The notes: generated from the sequence alone by a model not told the origin. 64,000 nt of DNA from Rhizobium sp. ASV8 (GCF_016429255.1 NZ_JAELUG010000006.1:39156-103155); one strand, 5' to 3'. Shown: positions 1 to 8,955, counted from the stretch's first letter. Numbers and translations: made by a program.

Positions 1-1
1 C

Positions 2-775
2 GCTTTCCTGTTCTTCGTCATTGCGCTCGCACCTCGCTTCCCGACAATTCTCCTCGGCCTCGCCCTGATGTGTGCCGTGCAATTCACGACCACGAAACTC
101 AGCGGCGCCTTCGACGATGTCGTCTATACCGGCATCATCACCTTCTACGTCACACTGACGATCTTCCTCGTGCTCAGCGCCTATTTTGCCGAGCACAAGG
201 ACCGGCTGAACTTCCTCAACCAGCTTCGCGGCAGCCTGCTGCATGTCGAGTTGGAGCAAAAATCGGAGCGGGACGAACTCACCGGCCTTTTCAATCGCCA
301 TTCTCTCGACCGTGTGCGGGCATCGATCTGGCGAAAAAACGGAGAGATTGCCTCCATAGCCGTCATCATGCTCGATATCGACAGGTTCAAACTCTTCAAC
401 GATGTCCATGGGCACGTGGAGGGCGACGCGTGCATCCGGGCCGTCTGCCAATGCATTTCACAGGAGATCGGCGGCAACGGAACCGCGTTCCGCTTCGGCG
501 GCGAGGAGATTCTCGTCCTACTGCCCGATACCAATTGCGAGGTGGCCTCGGCCATAGCCGAGAGAACGCGCCGCTCTATCGAGGCCCTCGGGATCCAGCA
601 TCGCGGACTGGGTGATGGGCACGTTACGGCCAGCCTCGGCGTGACATGCGGCAGGACCTCGCAGGAAACGCTCGAGGATCTCCTGAAAACCGCCGACGCG
701 GCTCTCTACGAGGCAAAGCGAGCCGGCAGAAACACGGTCACTGTGGCGCATGCTTCGGCAAGACCACTCCAATAG
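2..775 (+). CDS. GGDEF diguanylate cyclase, 5' end outside window
   Basis: The reading frame is open to the left edge, so the N-terminus is missing; an internal ATG at 68 is unlikely to be the true start. The visible N-terminal 60 residues are hydrophobic and look like the last membrane segments of a sensor region. A GGDEF domain follows, with DELTGLFNRHSLD, the metal-binding LDIDRFKLFND and the active-site motif FRFGGEE. The RxxD inhibitory site usually found five residues before GGEE is absent, which suggests no classical product inhibition. The family makes cyclic di-GMP from two GTP. What the membrane part senses cannot be told. Confidence 0.88.
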   Translation, partial: AFLFFVIALAPRFPTILLGLALMCAVQFTTTKLSGAFDDVVYTGIITFYVTLTIFLVLSAYFAEHKDRLNFLNQLRGSLLHVELEQKSERDELTGLFNRHSLDRVRASIWRKNGEIASIAVIMLDIDRFKLFNDVHGHVEGDACIRAVCQCISQEIGGNGTAFRFGGEEILVLLPDTNCEVASAIAERTRRSIEALGIQHRGLGDGHVTASLGVTCGRTSQETLEDLLKTADAALYEAKRAGRNTVTVAHASARPLQ

Positions 776-859
776 CGAGGATGAAATCCGAAATTGCTTA
801 GCGTTTCAGTCCCTTAGCTGTATTTCTGAAGTCAGCCCCAAAAAACTGCAAAAACGCTC

Positions 860-890
860 TTGTTCCTCTAGTAGCTAGAGGATGTAGCAA
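860..890 (+). promoter_or_regulatory. MerR-family (ZntR/CadR/PbrR type) operator-promoter of the metal ATPase
   Basis: A perfect inverted repeat CCTCTAG-TAG-CTAGAGG (865-881) lies between a -35-like TTGTTC (860-865) and a -10-like TAGCAA (885-890). The spacer is 19 bp. Overlong spacers holding a dyad are the hallmark of promoters twisted open by metal-bound MerR-family activators. The ATPase start is about 30 nt downstream. No merR-type gene lies nearby, so the regulator must be encoded elsewhere. Confidence 0.75.
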
Positions 891-920
891 TGGGTCCAAC
901 ACGCAAATTGGAACCTCGCT

Positions 921-3233
921 ATGACTTCGACAACACAACAGAGCCGCTATCGCGTGGAGGGCATGGACTGCGCTTCCTGCGCTTCGAAAATCGATACGGC
1001 CGTTCGCCGCCTGCAAGGGGTGGAAGACGTCTCCGTTTCGGTCACTGCGGGCACGATGACGGTCAAGCATCAGGGTGACGAGGCCCTCGCACCGGCCATC
1101 GCGAAGCGCGTTACGGGATTGGGCTACAAAGTCATTCCGCTTCCGTCGAATAACACGCAAGTCGCCAAGGCAGAGGTCGACAACCATGCCTGTGGCTGCG
1201 GCCACGATCATCACGACCATTCGTCGCATGACCACGATCATGAGGGACACGACCATAGCCACGGGCATGATCACGACCATGATCATGCCGGGCACAGCCA
1301 CAAGGCGGAGGGCGAAGCTGTCGCTGGCCTCCATGGCCACGATCATGGGCCGACCAGCGGACCCTGGTGGAAATCTGCCAAAGGTCGCCTGACCATCGCC
1401 AGCGGCGTCGCCGTTGCCGCTGCCTGGGCCATCGGCAAGATGGTCCCGGAACTGGACGCATGGATCTTCACCGCTGCTATGCTGGTCGGCCTCATCCCGA
1501 TTGCCCGACGCGCCTTCATGGCGGCACTGGCCGGAACGCCCTTTTCAATCGAGATGCTGATGACGATAGCCGCGATTGGCGCGGTCATCATCGGCGCCAG
1601 CGAAGAAGCGGCGGCGGTCGTCTTCCTGTTCCTGATCGGTGAACTCTTGGAAGGTGTTGCTGCGAGCAAGGCTCGAGCCAGCATCCAATCTCTGACCGAT
1701 CTGGTTCCCAAGACCGCGCTTGTCGAAGAAAACGGCAAGATCAGCGAAGTCCAGGCCGAAGACCTGCCCGTTGGCGCCATCATTCTGGTGCGACCCGGCG
1801 ATCGTATTTCGGCCGACGGCGTGATCGTATCGGGCGAGAGCTCGATCGACGAAGCTCCCGTCACCGGCGAGAGCACTCCGGTGCGCAAGGGAGCGGATGC
1901 CGCCGTCTTCGCCGGCACAGTCAATGGCGATGCTGTTTTGCGGGTCCGCGTCACAGCGGCTGCCACCGACAACACCATTGCTCGAGTGGTCAAGCTGGTT
2001 GAGGAGGCGCAGGAATCGAAGGCTCCGACCGAGCGCTTTATCGACCGTTTCTCGCGCTATTATACGCCAGGCGTCGTGGTGGTGGGCGCGCTCGTCGCCA
2101 TCGTCCCTCCATTGTTTCTCGGCGGCTCTTGGGGCGAATGGGTCTATAAGGGCCTCGCCATCCTGCTGATCGGCTGCCCCTGCGCGCTGGTCATTTCCAC
2201 GCCGGCAGCAATCGCAGCCTCCTTGTCATCGGGTGCGAGACGCGGCCTGCTGCTCAAGGGCGGAGCCGTGCTGGAAAACATCGGCAAGGTGACAGCCGTT
2301 GCTTTCGACAAGACCGGGACCCTGACGGAAGGCAAACCGAAGGTCACGGACCTTGTTGGCCTCGGCATGAGCGAGACCGAAGTACTTCGACTGGCGGCAG
2401 CGCTTGAAACCGGATCCAGCCATCCGCTGGCCCAGGCAATCCTCGGTCGCGCCTCGGCGGACGGGATCGACGTTCCCTCGACCTTCGACGCGAAGGCGAT
2501 CGGCGGCAAGGGCGTGAGCGGCACCGTCGATGGCCTTGACGTTTTCCTAGGCTCGCCGCAGGCCGTTGCCGACAAGGTTTCACTTGCGCCGGAACAAGCG
2601 GCTCGGATTGCTGCCCTCAATGACGAAGGAAAGACGGTCTCCGTTCTCCTAGCCAAGGGAAGCGTCGCCGGGTTGCTTGCGATGCGGGACGAACCCCGCG
2701 CCGATACTGCGGCAGGCCTTAAGGCTCTGACGGACGCCGGTATCAAGACAATCATGCTGACAGGCGACAATAAGCGTACCGCACAAGCCATCGGCAAGAC
2801 ACTCGGCATCGAGGTTCGTGCTGAACTGCTGCCCGAAGACAAGCAGCGCATCGTCGGCGAACTGAAGCGCCAGGGCCTTCGTGTCGCCAAGGTCGGTGAC
2901 GGCATCAATGATGCGCCGGCACTGGCCGCTGCCGATGTCGGGATCGCCATGGGTGGCGGAACCGATGTCGCACTCGAAACGGCAGATGCCGCCGTGCTGC
3001 ATGGACGCGTTGGCGACGTCATCGAGATGATCGATCTTTCGAAGCGGACGATGAGCAATATCGGCCAGAACATCACCATCGCGCTCGGCCTCAAGGGTGT
3101 ATTCCTGGTCACCACGATCATCGGCATCACCGGCCTTTGGCCCGCGATCCTTGCCGATACCGGTGCGACTGTGCTCGTGACCATGAATGCCCTGCGCCTG
3201 CTTGGTGGCAAGCGCAGGCGGGTGGCTGCTTAA
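921..3233 (+). CDS. zntA: Zn(II)/Cd(II)/Pb(II)-translocating P1B-type ATPase
   Basis: This 770-residue inner-membrane pump should export divalent soft metals using ATP. The order is an N-terminal HMA domain with GMDCASC (metal-binding CxxC), a very His/Asp-rich linker at about residues 90-140, membrane helices, the actuator region, the intramembrane CPC motif in GCPCALVIS, the phosphorylation site DKTGTLT, the P1B signature SSHPLAQAI, then MLTGDN and GDGINDAP. CPC plus the His-rich stretch points to Zn/Cd/Pb rather than Cu. The gene stands alone behind a MerR-type operator, which fits metal induction. The ribosome binding site before 921 is weak; a nearby ATG at 890 is in another frame. Confidence 0.95.
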   Translation: MTSTTQQSRYRVEGMDCASCASKIDTAVRRLQGVEDVSVSVTAGTMTVKHQGDEALAPAIAKRVTGLGYKVIPLPSNNTQVAKAEVDNHACGCGHDHHDHSSHDHDHEGHDHSHGHDHDHDHAGHSHKAEGEAVAGLHGHDHGPTSGPWWKSAKGRLTIASGVAVAAAWAIGKMVPELDAWIFTAAMLVGLIPIARRAFMAALAGTPFSIEMLMTIAAIGAVIIGASEEAAAVVFLFLIGELLEGVAASKARASIQSLTDLVPKTALVEENGKISEVQAEDLPVGAIILVRPGDRISADGVIVSGESSIDEAPVTGESTPVRKGADAAVFAGTVNGDAVLRVRVTAAATDNTIARVVKLVEEAQESKAPTERFIDRFSRYYTPGVVVVGALVAIVPPLFLGGSWGEWVYKGLAILLIGCPCALVISTPAAIAASLSSGARRGLLLKGGAVLENIGKVTAVAFDKTGTLTEGKPKVTDLVGLGMSETEVLRLAAALETGSSHPLAQAILGRASADGIDVPSTFDAKAIGGKGVSGTVDGLDVFLGSPQAVADKVSLAPEQAARIAALNDEGKTVSVLLAKGSVAGLLAMRDEPRADTAAGLKALTDAGIKTIMLTGDNKRTAQAIGKTLGIEVRAELLPEDKQRIVGELKRQGLRVAKVGDGINDAPALAAADVGIAMGGGTDVALETADAAVLHGRVGDVIEMIDLSKRTMSNIGQNITIALGLKGVFLVTTIIGITGLWPAILADTGATVLVTMNALRLLGGKRRRVAA

Positions 3234-3251
3234 ACTTATTGAAAATGAAGC

Positions 3252-3279
3252 ATGGGCGCCGACAACCTTCGGCGCCCAT
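3252..3279 (+). terminator. Hairpin terminator after zntA
   Basis: A GC-rich hairpin (arms ATGGGCGCCGA and TTCGGCGCCCAT, short CAACC loop) begins 18 nt after the zntA stop codon. Only a short T stretch follows. It sits between convergent genes and may work in both directions. Confidence 0.65.
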
Positions 3280-3323
3280 TTGCGCTCTTGCCGCACGCAT
3301 CGTCTTGCTGCGCGCGCCGCAAT

Positions 3324-4118
3324 TCAGGGCTTCCTCACCGCAAGATAACGACGCGGCGACAGGCCGAACGCCTTTTTGAACATCGCTATGAAACTGCTCG
3401 CGCTCGCATAGCCGAGGCTGTCGGCAACCTCGATGATCGAGCGTCCGGCGGTCAACTCTTCCAGCGCAAGCAGCAATCGCGCCTGCTGACGCCAATTGAC
3501 GAATGACATGCCCGTTTCCGAATGAAACAGGCGCCGCGCCGAACGCTCGGAGATGCCGGCCTGCTGCGCCAGAGCATGAAAGGTCTCCTCGCTGGCTGGA
3601 TCCCGAAGCACAGCTTCAGCAATACGAAGAACCCGCCGCTCCCCAGGCATGGGCAGATGGAGGCTTTCGGTTGGAGCTGCGCGAACTTCGTCCAGCAAAA
3701 CGGCGGCAAGGCGGCGTTGCGGTGGCGAAAGCCTTTCTTCCCAATGCCAGGTAGCCGCTCTTCGCACCAGCGCGCGCAACACCTCGCTGATGCTTAAAAC
3801 ACACGGGCTCTCGGGTAGGCTTGCGCTGGCAAGCGGTGTCAGCGAAATACCCCATCCACTCAGCACACCGTTGACGCTCGCCTTATGCATCATGCCCGGC
3901 GGGATCCAACCTGCACGACGCGGCGGCAGAAGCCATGAGCCGCCCGGTGTCCGCATGTGCACAAGGCCGCTTTCGATGCAGAAAAGCTGGCCGCGGGCAT
4001 GGGAGTGCCAGTCATATTCCAATGTGCCGAGGCGAAAAGCGCTGCCGGGTTCATCCGATCCCCAGAAGGCGATAAGGGGTGGACCGTCTGCCCAGTCGAC
4101 AATGTCTTCCAGATCCAT
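3324..4118 (-). CDS. AraC family transcriptional regulator with cupin sensor domain
   Basis: This 264-residue protein has an N-terminal cupin-like fold (YDWHSHARGQLFCIESG followed by WLLPPRRAGWIPPGM) and a C-terminal AraC double helix-turn-helix (residues about 165-260, with SERSARRLFHSETGMSFVNW and VADSLGYASASSFIAMFKKAFGLSPRRY). The layout matches cupin-type one-component regulators. It is transcribed away from the FAD monooxygenase at 4236, with a 117-bp shared promoter region, so that enzyme is the likely target. The inducer is unknown. Confidence 0.9.
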   Translation of the reverse strand: MDLEDIVDWADGPPLIAFWGSDEPGSAFRLGTLEYDWHSHARGQLFCIESGLVHMRTPGGSWLLPPRRAGWIPPGMMHKASVNGVLSGWGISLTPLASASLPESPCVLSISEVLRALVRRAATWHWEERLSPPQRRLAAVLLDEVRAAPTESLHLPMPGERRVLRIAEAVLRDPASEETFHALAQQAGISERSARRLFHSETGMSFVNWRQQARLLLALEELTAGRSIIEVADSLGYASASSFIAMFKKAFGLSPRRYLAVRKP

Positions 4119-4235
4119 ATTCGTTTGGCCGCTTTGCTACATTTATCGTCCGGATGTCGTTATCACGTGCGGATAGCCCTGCGCTATTGTTCTGCTTGTT
4201 CTTAAGATTGAAAGCAGAACGGAATCGAATAGCTC

Positions 4236-5414
4236 ATGCAGGATTTTCATGTCGTCATCATCGGCGCAGGCCTCGGAGGTCTGTGCCTTGCACAGGGATT
4301 GAAGCGCGCTGGCATCAGTTTTGACGTCTACGAGCGCGACGCGGCGCCCGATAGCCGGCTTCAAGGCTATCGCATCCGGATAGACGCCGAAGGACAGAGG
4401 GCACTCGCAGCCTGCATTCCGCAGGAGCTCTTTGCCCTTTTTCGAGCGACGGCTTCTCTCAATGCCTCGTCCGGCCGCTTCGTCACCCCGCAGCTTCTCC
4501 CCATCGAAGGACGCACGCCAGCGAGTTGGGATATGGGCGAGGACGACGATATCGGTGACTTGAGCGTCAATCGTCAGACCTTTCGTGAAATCCTGTTGGC
4601 GGGGATCGAGGAAAACGTCCATTTCGGACATGAGTTGAAAAGCTATCGTTGCTTTGAAGACGGGTCCGTCTCGGTCTCTTTGGAGGGACTGCCGCTAGTA
4701 TCCTGCGACCTCTTGGTCGGCGCAGATGGCGTGAATTCGCGGGTCCGCAGGCAACTCGCTCCCTATGCCGAACCGCGAGATACGGGATCCATATGCATCT
4801 ACGGCAAGATGGAACTGCCGCTGGCGGAGGGCTGCGACCTCTTGAGCGACGGCACCACCGTGGTCTTTGCGGATGGTTGCACGGCCATCTTCGATCTCAT
4901 GCATTTTGACGATGACTTCTCGACGCTTGCCTCCCGCTTCGCCCCAGGCTGCAACCTCACGCCGATGTCGGATTATCTTTATTGGGCGCTGATCGGACCC
5001 CGGCAACGACTGGGTCTGGAGAAATACGATCACGTTCAGGATCTCCCGGTCTTACTGACGAACGCCATGCGTGGCTGGCATCCGGGTATCAGGCAGGTCA
5101 TCAGCCGAAGCAATCCTACTGATGTCGCAGCGCTGCCCATTCGCAGCGGACGCCCGGACGCCCTATGGTCTTTCGGTGCGGTGACGCTTCTCGGAGACGC
5201 AATCCATGCCATGAGCCCCGCCGGCGGCCTCGGTGCCAACACGACACTCGAAGATGCGCGTGTTCTTGCGGAGATCCTGTCCGATGCGCGATCGCAAGCC
5301 AGATCGGCCAACATAGCGATGCTCGACTATGAGGCGGACATGCGCGATCGGGCCAGCCGCGCGATCGATGCATCCGAACGTGGTGCCGCAATGCTATTCG
5401 AAAATCTCGCCTGA
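4236..5414 (+). CDS. FAD-dependent monooxygenase (PHBH-like)
   Basis: The 392-residue protein starts with the dinucleotide-binding motif VVIIGAGLGGLCLAQGL, followed by the acidic end of strand two in VYERD. It carries the DG motif in LLVGADGVNSRVR and the flavin-contacting GDAIHAMSPAGGLGANTTLEDA. This is the group A flavoprotein hydroxylase plan, which uses NAD(P)H and oxygen to hydroxylate an aromatic or polycyclic substrate. It is divergent from an AraC regulator and 11 nt upstream of a small unknown gene, probably one operon. The substrate cannot be predicted; antibiotic-inactivating relatives exist in this family. Confidence 0.9.
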   Translation: MQDFHVVIIGAGLGGLCLAQGLKRAGISFDVYERDAAPDSRLQGYRIRIDAEGQRALAACIPQELFALFRATASLNASSGRFVTPQLLPIEGRTPASWDMGEDDDIGDLSVNRQTFREILLAGIEENVHFGHELKSYRCFEDGSVSVSLEGLPLVSCDLLVGADGVNSRVRRQLAPYAEPRDTGSICIYGKMELPLAEGCDLLSDGTTVVFADGCTAIFDLMHFDDDFSTLASRFAPGCNLTPMSDYLYWALIGPRQRLGLEKYDHVQDLPVLLTNAMRGWHPGIRQVISRSNPTDVAALPIRSGRPDALWSFGAVTLLGDAIHAMSPAGGLGANTTLEDARVLAEILSDARSQARSANIAMLDYEADMRDRASRAIDASERGAAMLFENLA

Positions 5415-5425
5415 GGAAGAACGCC

Positions 5426-5845
5426 ATGACTATCGACCCAACCTCATTCACTTTCCACGACGTCTCCGAATGGCCGATCGTCCGCCAGAGCGCGCAATCC
5501 GTACGACCGGGTTATGCGCAGCAATGGGAACGGGAGATGGACTCCCTTCTCGCCCTCTCCATGCCGTTCGTTGTAATCATGGAAGGCGATCAACCCACCG
5601 AGGATCACGAAGACCGCAAGGCGCGGGGCATCTGGCTCAAGAAAAACAAGACGGCTCTCGCCGCGACCTGCAAGGCCGTCATCGGGGTCGAAGCCAGCGC
5701 CATCAAGCGCGCCGCGATACAAGTCCAGATGAGCCTTGCAACGAAAGCCTTCGGCACAAGAATGGAGATCGTCGCTTCGAACACCGAAGCGTTCGCGCTT
5801 GCCGAGCACATTCTCTCCGGCCTGGAAACCGGGGCTGCGAGCTGA
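5426..5845 (+). CDS. Conserved-looking hypothetical protein
   Basis: A 139-residue soluble protein with no signal peptide or membrane segment. The start has a good ribosome binding site (GAGGAAG, spaced 7 nt) and the gene follows the monooxygenase by 11 nt. Alternating hydrophobic patches such as MPFVVIMEGD and the C-terminal AFALAEHIL suggest a small alpha/beta fold, loosely like a STAS-type domain. I do not recognise the family. Context suggests a role together with the flavin monooxygenase or with the ABC ATPase downstream. Confidence 0.7.
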   Translation: MTIDPTSFTFHDVSEWPIVRQSAQSVRPGYAQQWEREMDSLLALSMPFVVIMEGDQPTEDHEDRKARGIWLKKNKTALAATCKAVIGVEASAIKRAAIQVQMSLATKAFGTRMEIVASNTEAFALAEHILSGLETGAAS

Positions 5846-6049
5846 AACACCATTTGCCCTGGCTCGTCGGACCGCCGCAACCGCCCTCTGCCGATTGCGG
5901 CGCCTTGCTTTTCTGGCCCGGTAAAAAAACAAGTGCATAAAACTCAAGAATAAGTATAGCAATCAAGACCCATCTCTTGCTAGGACGGAGATGCTCTGAT
6001 TGACGATCCATCCGCGGGTCGAACGCGACGAAAAGACGAAGGACAAGAA

Positions 6050-6886
6050 GTGATGACGACCGCCTCCGAAGCGCGCAGCGTTCCGCCAATCGGCGTATCG
6101 GCAACATCAGACGAAGCGCTCTTCGAGCTCGATGCGGTCTCCTTTGCAGTATCGGATCGCACGCTTCTCCAGCCGCTCACCCTCACGCTCGCGCCACGGC
6201 AAATCGTCGGCCTCATCGGCCACAACGGTTCAGGAAAATCGACGCTGCTGAAGCTGCTGGCGCGACAGCAATCTCCGGCAAGCGGCACCATCCGCTTCGA
6301 GGGCAAGCCTCTGTCGAACTGGGGGGACCGGCCGTTTGCCCGCAAGGTCGCCTACCTGCCGCAAGCCACGCCCGCCGCAGCCGGAATGCTGGTGCGCGAA
6401 CTCGTGGCGCTCGGTCGTTATCCCTGGCACGGCGCGCTTGGCCGCTTCGGCCAGACGGATCGCGAGAAGGTGGAGGAAGCCATGCGGCTTACCGATGTCG
6501 CCGGCATGGCGGATCGTCTCGTCGACACACTTTCCGGTGGCGAGCGTCAACGCTGCTGGCTTGCCATGCTGGTCGCCCAGGACGCCGAATGCCTGCTGCT
6601 CGACGAGCCAACCTCGGCTCTCGACGTCGGGCATCAGATCGAGGTTCTGTCGCTGGTTCAGAGCCTCAGCCACGCCAAGGGCCTTGGCGTCGTCGTCGTG
6701 CTCCACGATGTCAACATGGCGGCGCGTTTCTGCGACCACATCATCGCCCTGCATTCGGGGCGGATTATCGCCAACGGCGCGCCGGATCACATCCTGACCA
6801 CGGACGCGCTACGCGCCATCTATGGGCTGGACATGCACATCATCCACCATCCGTCCTCGGGTCATCCCGTCGCGATCCCGAGCTGA
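6050..6886 (+). CDS. Iron-siderophore/haem type ABC transporter ATP-binding protein
   Basis: The 278-residue ATPase has Walker A GHNGSGKST, signature LSGGERQR, Walker [13 protein letters not shown] and the H-loop VVLHDVNMAARFCDH. This arrangement and the DVNMAARFCDHI segment are typical of FecE/FhuC proteins that energise ferric-siderophore or B12 import. The N-terminus carries an extra stretch of about 25 residues before the ABC domain. No permease or binding protein lies beside it, so it must pair with partners encoded elsewhere. The upstream 200 bp are AT-rich near 5920-5980 and probably hold its promoter. I found no convincing RirA or Fur box. Confidence 0.88.
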   Translation: MMTTASEARSVPPIGVSATSDEALFELDAVSFAVSDRTLLQPLTLTLAPRQIVGLIGHNGSGKSTLLKLLARQQSPASGTIRFEGKPLSNWGDRPFARKVAYLPQATPAAAGMLVRELVALGRYPWHGALGRFGQTDREKVEEAMRLTDVAGMADRLVDTLSGGERQRCWLAMLVAQDAECLLLDEPTSALDVGHQIEVLSLVQSLSHAKGLGVVVVLHDVNMAARFCDHIIALHSGRIIANGAPDHILTTDALRAIYGLDMHIIHHPSSGHPVAIPS

Positions 6887-6909
6887 ATGGCCTTCGAATA
6901 AAGGAAGGA

Positions 6910-6939
6910 GCGGACCGGCATACGTCTCTGCCGATCCGC
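6910..6939. terminator. Hairpin between convergent genes
   Basis: Arms GCGGACCGGCA and TGCCGATCCGC pair with one mismatch around an 8-nt loop. The hairpin lies between the ABC ATPase and the convergent organosulfur operon and could end either transcript. There is no clear T tract. Confidence 0.45.
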
Positions 6940-6963
6940 ACCCGACTAGCAGTATCCCTGATT

Positions 6964-8004
6964 TCAGGATGCCGTGCGGCGCAAGACCGGAGCAGCTCTC
7001 CACCCCAAGTGCGGCGCAATGTTCGTCACGAAATCATGCAGGATCTGCCGATATTCCTCGTCGTGGAATTCGTAGGGCAGCTCCAAACGAAATTCGCTGA
7101 CATAGGGCAGGATCGGATCCGCATGGAGACGCTCCAGGATTTCCGCCGACGTACCGACAAGATCGCGTGCAAAGAGCGTTCGCCGTTCACCCTGCGGGGA
7201 AAGCGTACGCTCGTAGCGACCGGCGGCATAGTCGGTATAGCGCTTGCGCGTGACGGCATCGGCGCTGTCGAAGGGAACGATGACACGGCCGAGTGCGACC
7301 CGCCTCGTATCGCCGCCGGAAGCGCGATAGGTTTCGAGTTGCCGGGATTGTGCGACGAAGAAATCGTCGGTCTCCTCGCCGGTCGTGACATTGCCGATCA
7401 GGAGATTGAAACCGTTGCGGCCGGCCCAGGCGGCCGAACGCAACGAACCGCCGCCGTACCAGATGCGATCGATCAACCCCTTGGCATAGGGCTGCAAACG
7501 TGGGCGCTGCGGGCCGAACGGGGTCTTGATGACCGTATCCCGATCACCGACATAGGTGCCACGAAGATTGTCGGCAAAGCGCAATACCCGCTGATGGGAG
7601 AAATCGTGGTTCTCCCAATCGCCATCGAAGGCGAGCGGCCCGATCAGGTCGGCGTGCAGTGGTCGTCCGGCGCTCAATCCGATGTTGAGCCTTCCTTTCG
7701 ACAGAACGTCGACCGTCGCGAGATCTTCCGCGAGGCGGTAAGGGCTTTCGTAGCCGATCGGAATGACGGCAGTTCCCAGCTCGATATGACGCGTGCGCTG
7801 CGTTGCCGCCGCCAGAAAGGCGCTGGCCGAGGAAATTCCGGGTTCGAGGTGACGCTGCCGAACCCAGGCGCTGTCAAACCCTCTCTGCTCGCCATACTCC
7901 AGAAGCTGCAAGGTTTGCTCAAGGCCCGCCAGCGGATCCTCGTCAGGATAGTTGCCAGGCGTCAGAAAGCCGATGTGGCTGATCGACGGGGCGGGATGGC
8001 TCAT
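6964..8004 (-). CDS. LLM-class flavin-dependent oxidoreductase (last gene of organosulfur operon)
   Basis: A 346-residue luciferase-like protein, recognised from ISHIGFLTPG at the start, the ELGTAVIPIGYESPYRLAEDLATVDVLSKGRLNIGLSAGRP core and the C-terminal TSAEILERL segment. Such enzymes use reduced FMN and oxygen to oxidise sulfur- or nitrogen-bearing substrates. The start has GGAG nine nt upstream and follows the preceding binding-protein gene by 12 nt, so it is the promoter-distal gene of the eight-gene operon. No flavin reductase is encoded in the operon. The substrate is unknown. Confidence 0.88.
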   Translation of the reverse strand: MSHPAPSISHIGFLTPGNYPDEDPLAGLEQTLQLLEYGEQRGFDSAWVRQRHLEPGISSASAFLAAATQRTRHIELGTAVIPIGYESPYRLAEDLATVDVLSKGRLNIGLSAGRPLHADLIGPLAFDGDWENHDFSHQRVLRFADNLRGTYVGDRDTVIKTPFGPQRPRLQPYAKGLIDRIWYGGGSLRSAAWAGRNGFNLLIGNVTTGEETDDFFVAQSRQLETYRASGGDTRRVALGRVIVPFDSADAVTRKRYTDYAAGRYERTLSPQGERRTLFARDLVGTSAEILERLHADPILPYVSEFRLELPYEFHDEEYRQILHDFVTNIAPHLGWRAAPVLRRTAS

Positions 8005-8016
8005 CGCGCTGTCTCC

Positions 8017-8955
8017 TCAAAATTTCGGCAGGCCGGGCGGATTGGTTTCCGATTTCGGCAAGGCTTCCTCTGCCAGATGCCAATGATCGAGGATCCTGGC
8101 ATAGGTGCCGTCCTGGATCAGTCCGTTCGTCGCGGCGGTGAGCGCGGTTGCAAGGCCACTCCCCCTGCGGGTGGCAATCGCGACATCGGAACGATCCGGC
8201 CAACCGGCGCTCAGTGTACCGACGCCTTTGATGTCCTTGTCGCGTGCGGCGATGTAGACGAGCTGGGCGTGTGGCTGCACGATGACGTCGGCCCGCTCTG
8301 AGCGAAGGGCAAGCAGGCTGGCAGCGTCGTCGTCGTAATATTGCAATTCGATCGGTTTCAGACCAGCCTTCGTATCCTCATCGCTCCACTTCACCAGAAT
8401 TCGCTCCTGGTTCGTTCCGGCGCTGACGATAATCCTCAGTCCCGCGGCATCCTTCGGCTCCTTGATGGATGCGATCTTGCTTTTGCCGGTGACGAAGAAA
8501 CCATGGAGACCCTGCCGGTAGGTGGAGAAATCGAACTTCTCCTTGCGCTGTTCGGTGACGCCGACATTGGAAACGACGGCATCGTATTTGCCCGATGTCA
8601 AACCGAGCGGCCAGTCGGCCCAGGCAACCGGAACGAGTTCCAGCTTCAACCCGAGCGCGTCAGCAACGGCGGATGCATAGTCGGGATCGGCTCCAACGAC
8701 GGTCTGGGCGTCCGTTGCATAGGTGGCAAGCGGCGGTCCGCCGGGAGCGACGCCCACCGTCAATTTGCCCGGAGTCACAAACTTGAAGCCCTTGGGTATT
8801 GAGGCGATCGCAGCCTCGTTCTTGATTGCATGGATACGCCCCGATTGTTCAGGGCTTAGGTCGAACTCGTCGGCCGCCCACGCCGCGCCAAAGCCTGTCA
8901 GGGCGGTTGCAGCGACGGCAGCAAGCATAGTTCTGAAGCTAGGAAGGAAAGTCAC
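8017..8955 (-). CDS. Polar amino-acid ABC transporter substrate-binding protein (paralogue 2)
   Basis: A family 3 periplasmic binding protein of about 312 residues. I prefer the GTG at 8955, which has GGAG upstream and gives a clean signal peptide ending GFGAAWA before ADEFDLSPEQ; a longer frame begins at 9033. It is strikingly similar to the next protein upstream: shared blocks include TYATDA, VVGADPD, LELVPVAW, DWPLG, SGKYDAV, KFDFSTYR, IKEPKD and SAGTNQE. Tandem duplication followed by divergence in ligand contacts (GGPPLA versus WDPPIA) is the simple reading. It should deliver ligand to the fused permease-ATPase in the same operon. Confidence 0.9.
   Translation of the reverse strand: MTFLPSFRTMLAAVAATALTGFGAAWAADEFDLSPEQSGRIHAIKNEAAIASIPKGFKFVTPGKLTVGVAPGGPPLATYATDAQTVVGADPDYASAVADALGLKLELVPVAWADWPLGLTSGKYDAVVSNVGVTEQRKEKFDFSTYRQGLHGFFVTGKSKIASIKEPKDAAGLRIIVSAGTNQERILVKWSDEDTKAGLKPIELQYYDDDAASLLALRSERADVIVQPHAQLVYIAARDKDIKGVGTLSAGWPDRSDVAIATRRGSGLATALTAATNGLIQDGTYARILDHWHLAEEALPKSETNPPGLPKF

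Noticed and set aside
2144..3211. 355-codon frame antisense to the metal ATPase
   Set aside because: It is rich in Ser, Arg and Pro, as expected for the complement of GC-rich coding sequence, and the opposite strand has every P-type ATPase motif.
5846..6049. RirA/Fur box before the siderophore-type ATPase
   Set aside because: The AT-rich stretch near 5920-5980 has no convincing TGA-N9-TCA or Fur-like dyad.
6589..8301. 570-codon open frame on the plus strand
   Set aside because: It runs antisense through the flavin monooxygenase and binding-protein genes, has no recognisable motif, and begins inside the ABC ATPase gene. High GC content makes such long antisense frames common.
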